Below are positions 17,224 through 24,964 of a stretch of 64,000 nt of DNA, piece by piece. How positions within the stretch are numbered: the stretch's first letter is position 1; every line of letters begins with the position of its first letter. A program made the position numbers and the translations under genes. The notes under the pieces are model-generated. The model was given only the letters and a program-made list of their open reading frames with translations. It was not told the DNA's origin and did no database searches. This DNA comes from Deltaproteobacteria bacterium (GTDB lineage: Bacteria > Desulfobacterota > GWC2-55-46), in assembly GCA_019912665.1 (NCBI GenBank), contig JAIOIE010000006.1, forward strand, positions 124,001-188,000, in the 5' to 3' direction.

Positions 17224-17820
17224 ATGAGCGTAAAGACGAATGCAGAGGAAAACGAAAAAGGGCTGCCCGCTATAGCGCTGGCCGGGATAATCCTGGCCGT
17301 GGTCGCGGCGGTGGCCCTCATATTCATATTCGGGCAGCGCCAGAAGTTCGAGCCGGTGGTCGCGAATGCCGAGATGATAGATTTCGAGCTCACGGACCTT
17401 TCGGGCAAGACCCATAAATTGAGCGACTATAAGGGCAAGGTCATATTCCTCAATTTCTGGGCCACATGGTGCAAGCCTTGCGAGGAGGAGATGCCGTCCA
17501 TGCAGGCGCTCTCCGACAACCTTTCCTCGTTCCCGTTCGTCATCGTGGCCGTGAGCGTCGATAACGACAGCCCGGAGAACGTCGGGAAGTTCGTTGAAAA
17601 GCACGGCCTGACCTTTCCGGTCCTCCATGACAGGAAGGGGAAGGTCAAGGAGACTTACAAGACAACGGGCGTGCCTGAGACCTTCATCATCGACCAGAAC
17701 GGCGTAATAGCCGAGAAGGTCAGCGGCCCCAGGGACTGGACCGAGCCCGCCGCTTCCAGGGTCCTTATGGATCTCGTCCAGTTCGGGCCCAAGGAAAAGG
17801 GCGGATACTCCGCCAGATAA
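17224..17820 (+). CDS. TlpA/ResA-like membrane-anchored thioredoxin
   Basis: 198 aa from ATG 17224 (GTG 17221 is adjacent and in frame). One N-terminal helix (about 17-37) anchors a thioredoxin fold with the active site WCKPC in NFWATWCKPCEEEMP and the cis-proline in GVPETFIID. Such ResA/CcmG-type proteins reduce the CxxCH thiols of apocytochromes before heme attachment. It lies between CcsA and CcdA, which supplies its electrons. Confidence 0.94.
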   Translation: MSVKTNAEENEKGLPAIALAGIILAVVAAVALIFIFGQRQKFEPVVANAEMIDFELTDLSGKTHKLSDYKGKVIFLNFWATWCKPCEEEMPSMQALSDNLSSFPFVIVAVSVDNDSPENVGKFVEKHGLTFPVLHDRKGKVKETYKTTGVPETFIIDQNGVIAEKVSGPRDWTEPAASRVLMDLVQFGPKEKGGYSAR

Positions 17821-17853
17821 CTCCGTAATAAGGCATTCGATCCGGCGCTTAAT

Positions 17854-18591
17854 ATGACCACTGAGGTTTCCATACCGCTCGCGTTCATGGGGGGGATACT
17901 TTCCTTCATCTCCCCGTGCGTGCTGCCGCTTGTGCCGTCCTACATCTCCTTCGTTACGGGCATATCCTTCGAAGAGCTTACGGGTGACGGCGGGGAGGAG
18001 AAGAAGCTCAAGAAGGTAATACTCTTCAACTCCCTCATGTTCATACTCGGCTTCTCGACCGTTTTCGTGGTCATACTCGGCTCTTCCGCCCAGCTCCTCG
18101 GGAACGTCTTCATGGAATACCAGGACATCGTCCGGAAGATAGGCGGCCTGGTAATAATACTCCTCGGAATACACATCATAGGTATCATCAACTTCAGGAT
18201 CCTGCAGAGGGACAAGCGCCTGCATTTCTTCCGTGAAAAGCCGGCCGGGCTCCTGGGTTCTTTCCTCGTGGGAATAGGCTTTGCCGCCGGCTGGACCCCC
18301 TGCATAGGGCCGATACTCTCCGCGATATTCGCCGTTGCAGCAACTACCGAGAGCCCGTGGTCGGGGATCATCCTCTTCATAGCTTATTCCGCGGGACTCG
18401 CCATACCGTTCCTTCTCACCTCCCTCGGCATCAATACCTTTCTCAGGCATTTCAACAGGCTCAAGAGGCACATGAGGACCGTCTCCATTGTGACCGGCGT
18501 CTTCCTCATAATAACTGGGCTCTTGATATTCACGAACTCTCTTGGTATCATAGCCGCATACATAAACAGCGTAATACCGAGCATAAGCTGA
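17854..18591 (+). CDS. ccdA: Cytochrome c biogenesis protein CcdA (thiol electron transporter)
   Basis: 245 aa, six helices. The two membrane cysteines that shuttle electrons are in SFISPCVLPLVPSY and GWTPCIGPILSAIF, both hallmark motifs of CcdA/DsbD-beta. It passes reducing power from cytoplasmic thioredoxin to the TlpA/ResA-like protein encoded just upstream. No RBS of note; ATG at 17854. Confidence 0.96.
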   Translation: MTTEVSIPLAFMGGILSFISPCVLPLVPSYISFVTGISFEELTGDGGEEKKLKKVILFNSLMFILGFSTVFVVILGSSAQLLGNVFMEYQDIVRKIGGLVIILLGIHIIGIINFRILQRDKRLHFFREKPAGLLGSFLVGIGFAAGWTPCIGPILSAIFAVAATTESPWSGIILFIAYSAGLAIPFLLTSLGINTFLRHFNRLKRHMRTVSIVTGVFLIITGLLIFTNSLGIIAAYINSVIPSIS

Positions 18592-18620
18592 TTTTCCGAC
18601 CCTTACCTTAGCGCCGTGCC

Positions 18621-18929
18621 ATGACCAAGCCTACTACCGTTGAGCTTTATGCACTGGAGGATTGCACCCTCTGCGCCGTTGACGACTGCGCCCTCTGCAA
18701 GGACGCCCGGAGCATCATAGGGAGGGCCAGCCGGGAGCTGCCTTTTGAATTCAAGGAGGTCGGCATAGATTCTAGCGAGGACCTCCTCAGGCGCTACAAG
18801 GGCGAAATACCGACTGTTTTCATTAACGGCAAAAAGGTGTTCAAGTACAAGGTCGACGAGGCGGAGTTCAAGAAAAGGGTCAGGAAGGAAATAATCAAGG
18901 CTGGAATATCCCGCATAGCCAAGAAGTAA
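18621..18929 (+). CDS. Small glutaredoxin-like protein with doubled CxLC motif
   Basis: 102 aa, cytoplasmic (no signal). The fold is glutaredoxin-like (YruB/DUF836 type): beta strand VELYALEDC, cis-proline loop GEIPTVFINGKKVF and C-terminal helix. Oddly the active-site region carries two CxLC pairs, C15-T-L-C18 and C23-A-L-C26, where relatives have one CxxC followed by a helix. The second pair, CALCKDA, aligns best with the usual active site, so the first is an insertion. It follows ccdA and may link the pathway to cytoplasmic thiols; this is inference. Confidence 0.8.
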   Translation: MTKPTTVELYALEDCTLCAVDDCALCKDARSIIGRASRELPFEFKEVGIDSSEDLLRRYKGEIPTVFINGKKVFKYKVDEAEFKKRVRKEIIKAGISRIAKK

Positions 18930-19207
18930 CCGCCCCGAAGCCGCCCTGGCCCAAAACCTCGCAAAACGTTTCTACCTGAAACCCCCATTCATAGACCACG
19001 CCCTGTGTTTTTTTAGTCAGTCCCTCACACGGCGGGGCTACGCGACAGGCGCTCATCCCTGCTCCGCGCAGGCCGCTGTCATTGCTTTTGATAATGGAAT
19101 CCGGTATCATTCTTCTCTGACCGGAGTACCCGGTAAGGATTAGATGATTCTTATTTCCCTGGATGTTTTCAAGCCCACTTGATAAAGCTGCAAAGCCTGG
19201 TACTTTC
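18930..19207. other. Intergenic region without a recognisable gene
   Basis: 278 bp between the thiol cluster and the NtrYX cluster. A T-run (about 19008-19014) has no stable stem before it. The stretch 19030-19085 is GC-rich with short self-complementary pieces (GACAG...CTGTC), possibly a repeat remnant. The promoter of the downstream operon should be here, but no convincing -35/-10 pair or sigma54 site was found. Confidence 0.4.
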
Positions 19208-19753
19208 ATGAAAAAGCTCATATTGATCCTTGTATTTGCGGTCTGGGTCTTTCCGGCCGGCCTTCTTGCCGATACGGCAATCATAACCGGCCTGGAGGTC
19301 ACCAGGCCGCCGCTCACGGTTTCGTTCAAGGTCAAGGACGCCTTCAGCAAGAACATCGAGGAGGCTGTAAGGAGCGGGCTTCCGACCTCCTTCAATTTCA
19401 TAATCGAGCTCAAGAAAGTGAACAGGTTCCTGCCGGACGAAAAGGTGGGGAGGTGGGAGTTCAGGCATACGGTCAAATACGACAGCCTCAGGAACGAGTA
19501 CGAGATCGGCCTTGATGAAAAGGGTGAAAAACCGCTACGGACCAGGGACTTCGACGAGATGAAGGAGGTCATGGCCGCCTGTTCCGGCGTGACGGTCGCC
19601 CCCGCCCACCTCATCCCCGGGAGCCTCTACGAGCTCAGGATAAAGGCAGCGATGGACCCGGTGGAGCTGCCTTTCCTCCTCAACTATATATTCTTCTTTC
19701 TTGAGTTCTTGAACTTCGAGACCGACTGGCATGTGTATACTTTCACGGCCTGA
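19208..19753 (+). CDS. DUF4390 family exported protein
   Basis: 181 aa from ATG 19208, chosen because it opens directly with a signal peptide (KKLILILVFAVWVF); the 15 codons upstream are not conserved-looking. The body (TGLEVTRPPLTVSFKVKDAFS, and a central segment around VGRWEFRHTVKYD) matches what I know of DUF4390, a family of unknown function often found just upstream of NtrY-type kinases in Deltaproteobacteria. The gene ends seven bases before ntrY, so a sensory or envelope role in the same circuit is likely. The C-terminus is hydrophobic (LLNYIFFFLEFLNF), perhaps membrane-associated. Confidence 0.82.
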   Translation: MKKLILILVFAVWVFPAGLLADTAIITGLEVTRPPLTVSFKVKDAFSKNIEEAVRSGLPTSFNFIIELKKVNRFLPDEKVGRWEFRHTVKYDSLRNEYEIGLDEKGEKPLRTRDFDEMKEVMAACSGVTVAPAHLIPGSLYELRIKAAMDPVELPFLLNYIFFFLEFLNFETDWHVYTFTA

Positions 19754-19759
19754 CAAGAG

Positions 19760-21997
19760 ATGAGCGAAACCCGGAACATAGAGTCCCAGAGGACCGAGGC
19801 CGAAAGCAAAAGGCGCCGGAGAGAGCTTTTCCTCATCTTCCTCGTCGTCCCCGCGATAATAATCCTCACACTGGTGGAGTCGCACCTCTCGGCCTTGAGC
19901 GGTGACGTGCCGATCGCCACCAACATACTCATCTTCGGGCTCATAAACGTCAACATAATACTCCTTATCCTGCTCGTCTTCCTTATCCTCCGGAACACCG
20001 TGAAGCTCTTTATGGAGCGGAAACGGCAGGTGATGGGCTCGAAACTACGGACCAAGCTCGTCACATCGTTCGTGGCCCTCTCCATAGTGCCGACGGTCCT
20101 CCTATTCGTAATCGTCATCGGTTTCATAAACAGGTCGATAGACGGGTGGTTCGGCATAAAGGTCGAGGACTCGCTCCAGGAGTCGATGGAACTCGCCCAG
20201 AACTATTACAAGGACATGCACGACAGGGTGGAGGCGGCCTCGAGGGCCCTTTCCGACTCCATGGGGGCCGGGAGCGCGGATATCGACGCGCGGGAGGACT
20301 TTATAAAGCGGAAGATGGTCGAGTGGGACCTCTCCACGGTTGAGGTCTTCTCTTCGGACGGGAAGAGGGAGCTTTATACCCTGGCCGACAAGATAACGAG
20401 GAACATGGTCCCGGACACGGACGAGGAGGCGGTCCGGAAGGCGCTCGCGGGAGAGTCGTCGAGCTACATACAGACCCTCAAGGTGGGCGACGTGGTAAGG
20501 GTGGTTGCGCCGCTTTCACCCTCGGTCGCCGGGAGCCGCCCTTCAGGGGCTGTGGCCGTGAGCTACTATGTCCCGCGCAGCCTGATGGACAAGATGAAGG
20601 AGATATCGGCGGCCTTCGAGGGCTACAAGCAGCTTAAGCTCCTGAAATATCCGGTCAAGGCTAGCTATTTCACCATACTCCTAATAATAACCCTCTTCAT
20701 AGTATTTTTCTCGATATGGATAGGCCGGTACCTCGCAAAGGAGCTTACCGTCCCGATTCACGAACTCGCGGAAGGGACCCATGCCGTCGCGAGCGGGAAC
20801 CTGGACTACAGGATAAACGTCGAATCCGACGACGAGATAGGCCTGCTCGTCAAGTCCTTCAACAGAATGACCGAGGACTTGAAGACCGGCAAGTACAAGA
20901 TAGAGGCCGCCAACCTGGACCTCCGCCGGACCAACATGGAGCTCGACCAGAGGAGGAGGTACATAGAGATAGTCCTCGGGAACGTCCCCGCCGGGGTGAT
21001 ATCGATCGACAAGTCAGGCAGGATAGTCTCCATAAACCGGGTGGCCGCCCAGATGCTCGGGGCGGGCGAGGAGAACATAATAGGGAGGAACTACAGGGAG
21101 GTGCTCCGCGAGGAGGACAGGGAGGTGCTCCGCGAGATGATACGCGGCATGACCGAGATGGGCCTCGAATCGATGGAAAAGCAGATGAGGGTCGAGGTGG
21201 ACGGGAAGGTCATGACGGTACTTGCGAACCTCAATGCCCTTAAGGACGACTCCGGCAACTACCTCGGCATGGTCGCGGTGCTCGACGACCTCACCCATCT
21301 CGTAAAGACCCAGAGGATGTCCGCCTGGAAAGAGGTCGCAAGGAGGATAGCGCACGAGATAAAGAACCCGCTTACCCCCATAAAGCTTTCGGCGCAGAGG
21401 CTCCGTAAGAAGTACCTTGACAGGTTCCCGGAGGAAGATACCGTCTTCGACGAGTGCACCATGACCATAATAAAGCAGGTCGATGAATTAAAAGCCCTCG
21501 TAAACGAGTTTTCGAGCTTCGCGAGGATGCCCGCGGCCAACCCGAGCCCGAACGACTTGAACGAGGTCGTCCGCGAGGTAATGGCGCTTTACAAGCCCGG
21601 GCAGAGGGCCGTAAGCTTCGAGTCGTCGCTCGATGAGCGCCTTCCGGTCCTTGATATTGACAGGGACCAGATAAAAAGGGTACTTATTAACCTGATGGAC
21701 AACGCTATAGCCGCAGTCGGCGACGAGGGCGGCATTGTCCGCCTGGAGACCGCCTACATGCCGGACCTGCTGCTCGCGAGTCTCGAGGTCATAGACACCG
21801 GCCCGGGCATACCCCCCGAGGCCAAGCAGAAGCTTTTCGAGCCGTATTTCTCGACCAAGAAGACCGGCACAGGGCTCGGGCTCGCGATCGCAAGCAACAT
21901 CATAGCTGACCACAACGGGTACATCAGGGTAAGGGACAACCACCCCAGGGGCACCCGGTTCGTAATAGAGCTTCCCGTGAAGACCGTGACCATATGA
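19760..21997 (+). CDS. ntrY: NtrY-like membrane sensor histidine kinase
   Basis: 745 aa. Layout: two or three N-terminal helices (about 14-90 and 100-130), an extracytoplasmic sensory segment (about 135-295), another helix (about 300-322), a HAMP linker (ELAEGTHAVASGNLDY), a PAS domain (about 400-510), a HisKA domain with phospho-acceptor His near 532 in RRIAHEIKNPLTPIKLSAQ, and an HATPase domain with LINLMDNAIAAV, DTGPGIPP and GTGLGLAIA. The AHEIKNPLTPI motif is characteristic of NtrY. Its stop overlaps the ntrX start (ATGA at 21994-21997). Signal unknown; nitrogen or redox sensing is typical of the family. Confidence 0.95.
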   Translation: MSETRNIESQRTEAESKRRRRELFLIFLVVPAIIILTLVESHLSALSGDVPIATNILIFGLINVNIILLILLVFLILRNTVKLFMERKRQVMGSKLRTKLVTSFVALSIVPTVLLFVIVIGFINRSIDGWFGIKVEDSLQESMELAQNYYKDMHDRVEAASRALSDSMGAGSADIDAREDFIKRKMVEWDLSTVEVFSSDGKRELYTLADKITRNMVPDTDEEAVRKALAGESSSYIQTLKVGDVVRVVAPLSPSVAGSRPSGAVAVSYYVPRSLMDKMKEISAAFEGYKQLKLLKYPVKASYFTILLIITLFIVFFSIWIGRYLAKELTVPIHELAEGTHAVASGNLDYRINVESDDEIGLLVKSFNRMTEDLKTGKYKIEAANLDLRRTNMELDQRRRYIEIVLGNVPAGVISIDKSGRIVSINRVAAQMLGAGEENIIGRNYREVLREEDREVLREMIRGMTEMGLESMEKQMRVEVDGKVMTVLANLNALKDDSGNYLGMVAVLDDLTHLVKTQRMSAWKEVARRIAHEIKNPLTPIKLSAQRLRKKYLDRFPEEDTVFDECTMTIIKQVDELKALVNEFSSFARMPAANPSPNDLNEVVREVMALYKPGQRAVSFESSLDERLPVLDIDRDQIKRVLINLMDNAIAAVGDEGGIVRLETAYMPDLLLASLEVIDTGPGIPPEAKQKLFEPYFSTKKTGTGLGLAIASNIIADHNGYIRVRDNHPRGTRFVIELPVKTVTI

Positions 21998-23367
21998 AGA
22001 CGACAGTCCTGGTAATCGACGACGAAAAGGATATAAGGGACGCGCTCCAGGGGGTCCTCAAGGACGAGGGGCACGAGGTAGTTACCGCCGGGAGCGCCGA
22101 GGAGGGGCTAAGGAAGCTCGAGGTCAGGCAGCCGGACGCCGTGCTCCTTGATATATGGCTCCCCGGCATGGACGGGGTCGAGGCCCTGAAGGAGATAAAA
22201 TCCAGGCACCCGGGTCTGCCGGTCATAATGATCTCCGGGCACGCCAATATAGACACGGCCGTAAGGACGACCAAGCTCGGGGCCTATGACTTCATCGAGA
22301 AGCCGCTTTCGCTTGAAAAGGTCACACTCACTGTCGAGCACGCCATAGAGCAGAAGAGGCTTACCGAGGAGAACAGCAATCTAAGGCAGAAGGCCGGCGC
22401 CAGGTTCGAGATAATAGGCCGCTCCCAGGCCGTCCAGTCGCTCAAGGCCGACATAAGGAAGGCGGCCCCTTCCAACTCATGGGTCCTCATAACCGGGGAC
22501 AACGGCACTGGAAAGGAGCTTGTCGCCAGGAACTTACACCTCCTTTCAGCGAGGTCGGGAAGGCCTTTCATCGAGGTCAACTGCGCGGCCATACCCGAGG
22601 AGCTTATCGAGAGCGAGCTCTTCGGTCACGAGAAAGGCGCGTTCACCAACGCCGTCGCCCAGAAAAAGGGCAAATTCGACCTGGCCGACAAGGGCACCAT
22701 ATTCCTGGACGAGATAGGCGACATGAGCCTCAGGACCCAGGCCAAGATATTGAGGGTCCTGCAGGAGAAGAGCTTCGAGAGGGTGGGGGGTACCGAGCTC
22801 ATAACCGTGGATACCCGGGTCATCGCGGCCACGAACAAGAACCTGAGCGAAGAGGTCGCAAAGGGCCGCTTCAGGGAGGACCTCTACTACAGGCTCAATG
22901 TTATACCGTTCCATGTCCCGCCTCTAAAGGAAAGGAGGGAGGACATACCGCTGTTGATGGAGCATTTCCTTAAGGAGTTCGCGCGCGAGACCGCCAGGGA
23001 GGTCCTGTCGGTCAGCCCCGAGGCCAGGGAGATGCTCTATTCGTACGACTGGCCGGGGAACGTCCGTGAGCTTAAAAACCTTGTCGAGAGGCTCGTCATA
23101 ATGACCCATTCCCATGCCATAGCCGCCAACGACATCCCTTCCTATATAAAGGGCGCCCAGACTGCCCAGTCCGGCCTTTTTTTCAGGAGCAATCTCTTGA
23201 AGGAGGCCAGGAAGGACTTCGAAAAGGAGTTCATTTCCAGGAAACTCAAGGAGTTCGGGGGCAATATCGCCCGGACCGCCGAGGCCATAGGTATAGAAAG
23301 GAGCCATCTTTACAGGAAAATAAGGAGTTACGGGATAGAGAACGAAGACGCTTCAACCGAAATATAG
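21994..23367 (+). CDS. ntrX: NtrX-like sigma54-dependent response regulator with GAFTNA loop
   Basis: 457 aa. Receiver domain: Asp10, phospho-acceptor Asp53 (LLDIWLPG), Lys103. AAA+ domain: Walker A-like GDNGTGKE (168-175), Walker B FLDEIGD, and C-terminal Fis-type helix-turn-helix (GGNIARTAEAIGIERSHLYRKI). The sigma54-contact loop reads GAFTNA (215-220) instead of the canonical GAFTGA, although the regulator encoded next door (23515) keeps GAFTGA. The substitution could weaken or change sigma54 activation, as some NtrX proteins act without sigma54. Coupled to ntrY by overlapping codons. Confidence 0.94.
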   Translation: MKTTVLVIDDEKDIRDALQGVLKDEGHEVVTAGSAEEGLRKLEVRQPDAVLLDIWLPGMDGVEALKEIKSRHPGLPVIMISGHANIDTAVRTTKLGAYDFIEKPLSLEKVTLTVEHAIEQKRLTEENSNLRQKAGARFEIIGRSQAVQSLKADIRKAAPSNSWVLITGDNGTGKELVARNLHLLSARSGRPFIEVNCAAIPEELIESELFGHEKGAFTNAVAQKKGKFDLADKGTIFLDEIGDMSLRTQAKILRVLQEKSFERVGGTELITVDTRVIAATNKNLSEEVAKGRFREDLYYRLNVIPFHVPPLKERREDIPLLMEHFLKEFARETAREVLSVSPEAREMLYSYDWPGNVRELKNLVERLVIMTHSHAIAANDIPSYIKGAQTAQSGLFFRSNLLKEARKDFEKEFISRKLKEFGGNIARTAEAIGIERSHLYRKIRSYGIENEDASTEI

Positions 23368-23448
23368 TCTTAAAAGCCCTCCAACATCGATAACCCGCAC
23401 CTCGCCTTGGGCGCTCAATCGACTTTTAAATAAATGATTGATTTTGCC

Positions 23449-23479
23449 TTGACATGGAATCACAATATGTTACTATTGT
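23449..23479 (+). promoter_or_regulatory. Promoter with overlapping inverted-repeat operator
   Basis: A perfect TTGACA (23449-23454) and TACTAT (23471-23476) are 16 bp apart. The spacer and -10 contain the inverted repeat ACAATA-N6-TATTGT (23462-23467 with 23474-23479), so a dimeric repressor bound there would cover the -10. The expected start near 23483 leaves about a 30-nt leader before the ATG at 23515. The region is AT-rich compared with its surroundings. Confidence 0.6.
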
Positions 23480-23514
23480 ATTGCTAGTACATTATTTGTG
23501 AATAGTCAGGGCAA

Positions 23515-24948
23515 ATGGCGCGACTCCTCAGAAAACAGGCGACGGCAGCTTATATGAGAAAACCACTTGTCCTCGTTGTGGACGACGACGAATTTATCAC
23601 GGGTACGCTTGAAATACTCTTGAGGGAAGCCTATGAGGTCATAAAGGCGAGGACCGGCCCGGAGGCCTTATTGCTGGCGCGTTCAAGGCCGGTAGAGATA
23701 GTGCTCCTTGACCTTAAGCTCCCCGGCATGGACGGGCTTGAAACGCTCGGGCGCTTGAAGGAGCTCGACGGCTCCATCGAGGTCGTAATGCTCTCCGCCC
23801 TCGACAGCGCCGAGCAGGCGGTATCCTCCCTGAGGAAAGGGGCGTACGATTACATAACAAAGCCCTTTGACGGAGACGAGCTCCTTGCCACACTTTCGAG
23901 GCTCTCCGAAGGCCTTAAGCTCAAGAGCGAAATTGAGTTCCTGAAGGAGGAGCTTAACGAACGGACCGGACTCAGGTACTTAAACGGCGAGATGATAAGC
24001 AAGTCGCCTGCGATGCGGAAGGTCTTCGGGCTCATGCAGGCGGTAAGCCGGACCTCATCAGGGGTGCTTATAACGGGTGAGAGCGGCACAGGGAAGGAGC
24101 TTGTCGCCAGGGCCATCCATTTTATGAGCGACAGGAGGGAGAAGCCCTTCGTGGCCGTGAATTGCGGGGCCGTCCCTTCGGAACTGATGGAAAGCGAGCT
24201 CTTCGGGCACGAGAGGGGCGCTTTCACCGGAGCGCACCAGAGAAAGATAGGGAAGTTCGAGCACGCCGACACAGGCACGCTCTTCCTTGACGAAGTATCC
24301 ACCCTTCCCATGCACCTCCAGATAAAGCTCCTCCGGGTGCTGCAGGAGAGGTCCTTCGAAAGGGTCGGCTCAAATTCCTCCATCAAGGTGGACATAAGGG
24401 TGATCGCGGCATCGAACGCGCGCCTTGAGGACGAGGTCGCGGCGGGCCGCTTCAGGGAGGACCTCTTCTACAGGCTCAAGGTCGTGCCCGTAGAGCTTCC
24501 GCCCCTCAGGGAAAGGAAGGAGGACGTGCCCTTGCTGGTAGAGCATTTCCTCGAAAAGCTCTCAAAGAAGTGCGTAAAAAGGATAGAGGGCGTCCATCCC
24601 GAGGTCATAAGGGCGTTCATGGATTATTCCTGGCCCGGAAATATAAGGGAGCTTGAAAACCTGATGGAAAGGCTCGTGGTGCTCGCCCCGGAAAGGGGCC
24701 TGATCAGGGCCGACGACCTGCCGATAGGCATGCTCACACTTCCGGAAGAGGCCGTTCCAGGAAAGGAAATGCCGGATTTCAAGGAGGCGGTCAAGGCCTT
24801 CGAGAGGCATTACATAAAAGGCGCTCTGGACAAGGCCAACTGGAACAGGGCTGAAACCGCAAGGGCGCTGAAGATACACAGGAATACGCTCCTCCTTAAG
24901 ATGCGGGAGCTCGGCATAAAGGGGCCAGGGGGTGCCGGTCGGGTTTGA
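23515..24948 (+). CDS. Sigma54-dependent response regulator (NtrC family)
   Basis: 477 aa. Receiver with Asp66 (LLDLKLPG) and a conserved FVMTKP-like ITKPFDGDE; AAA+ domain with Walker A GESGTGKE, the canonical sigma54-contact loop GAFTGA, Walker B LFLDEVS and the arginine-rich RFREDLFYRL; Fis-type HTH at the end (NWNRAETARALKIHRNTLLLKMRELGI). Start ATG 23515 has AGGGC upstream; ATG 23554 is an in-frame alternative giving a more usual N-terminus. It has its own promoter, so it is not simply part of ntrYX. No partner kinase is next to it except the PAS protein convergently transcribed 16 bp away, which lacks a kinase domain. Confidence 0.94.
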   Translation: MARLLRKQATAAYMRKPLVLVVDDDEFITGTLEILLREAYEVIKARTGPEALLLARSRPVEIVLLDLKLPGMDGLETLGRLKELDGSIEVVMLSALDSAEQAVSSLRKGAYDYITKPFDGDELLATLSRLSEGLKLKSEIEFLKEELNERTGLRYLNGEMISKSPAMRKVFGLMQAVSRTSSGVLITGESGTGKELVARAIHFMSDRREKPFVAVNCGAVPSELMESELFGHERGAFTGAHQRKIGKFEHADTGTLFLDEVSTLPMHLQIKLLRVLQERSFERVGSNSSIKVDIRVIAASNARLEDEVAAGRFREDLFYRLKVVPVELPPLRERKEDVPLLVEHFLEKLSKKCVKRIEGVHPEVIRAFMDYSWPGNIRELENLMERLVVLAPERGLIRADDLPIGMLTLPEEAVPGKEMPDFKEAVKAFERHYIKGALDKANWNRAETARALKIHRNTLLLKMRELGIKGPGGAGRV

Positions 24949-24964
24949 AGAGAGGGTAGGGCTA

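Noticed and set aside
17182-18471. 429-codon minus-strand frame opposite the thioredoxin and ccdA genes
   Set aside because: Shadow frame; both plus-strand genes carry diagnostic active-site motifs.
18895-19614. 239-codon minus-strand frame across the gap at 18930-19207
   Set aside because: Mostly antisense to the DUF4390 gene; the remainder lies in GC-rich non-coding sequence without motifs.
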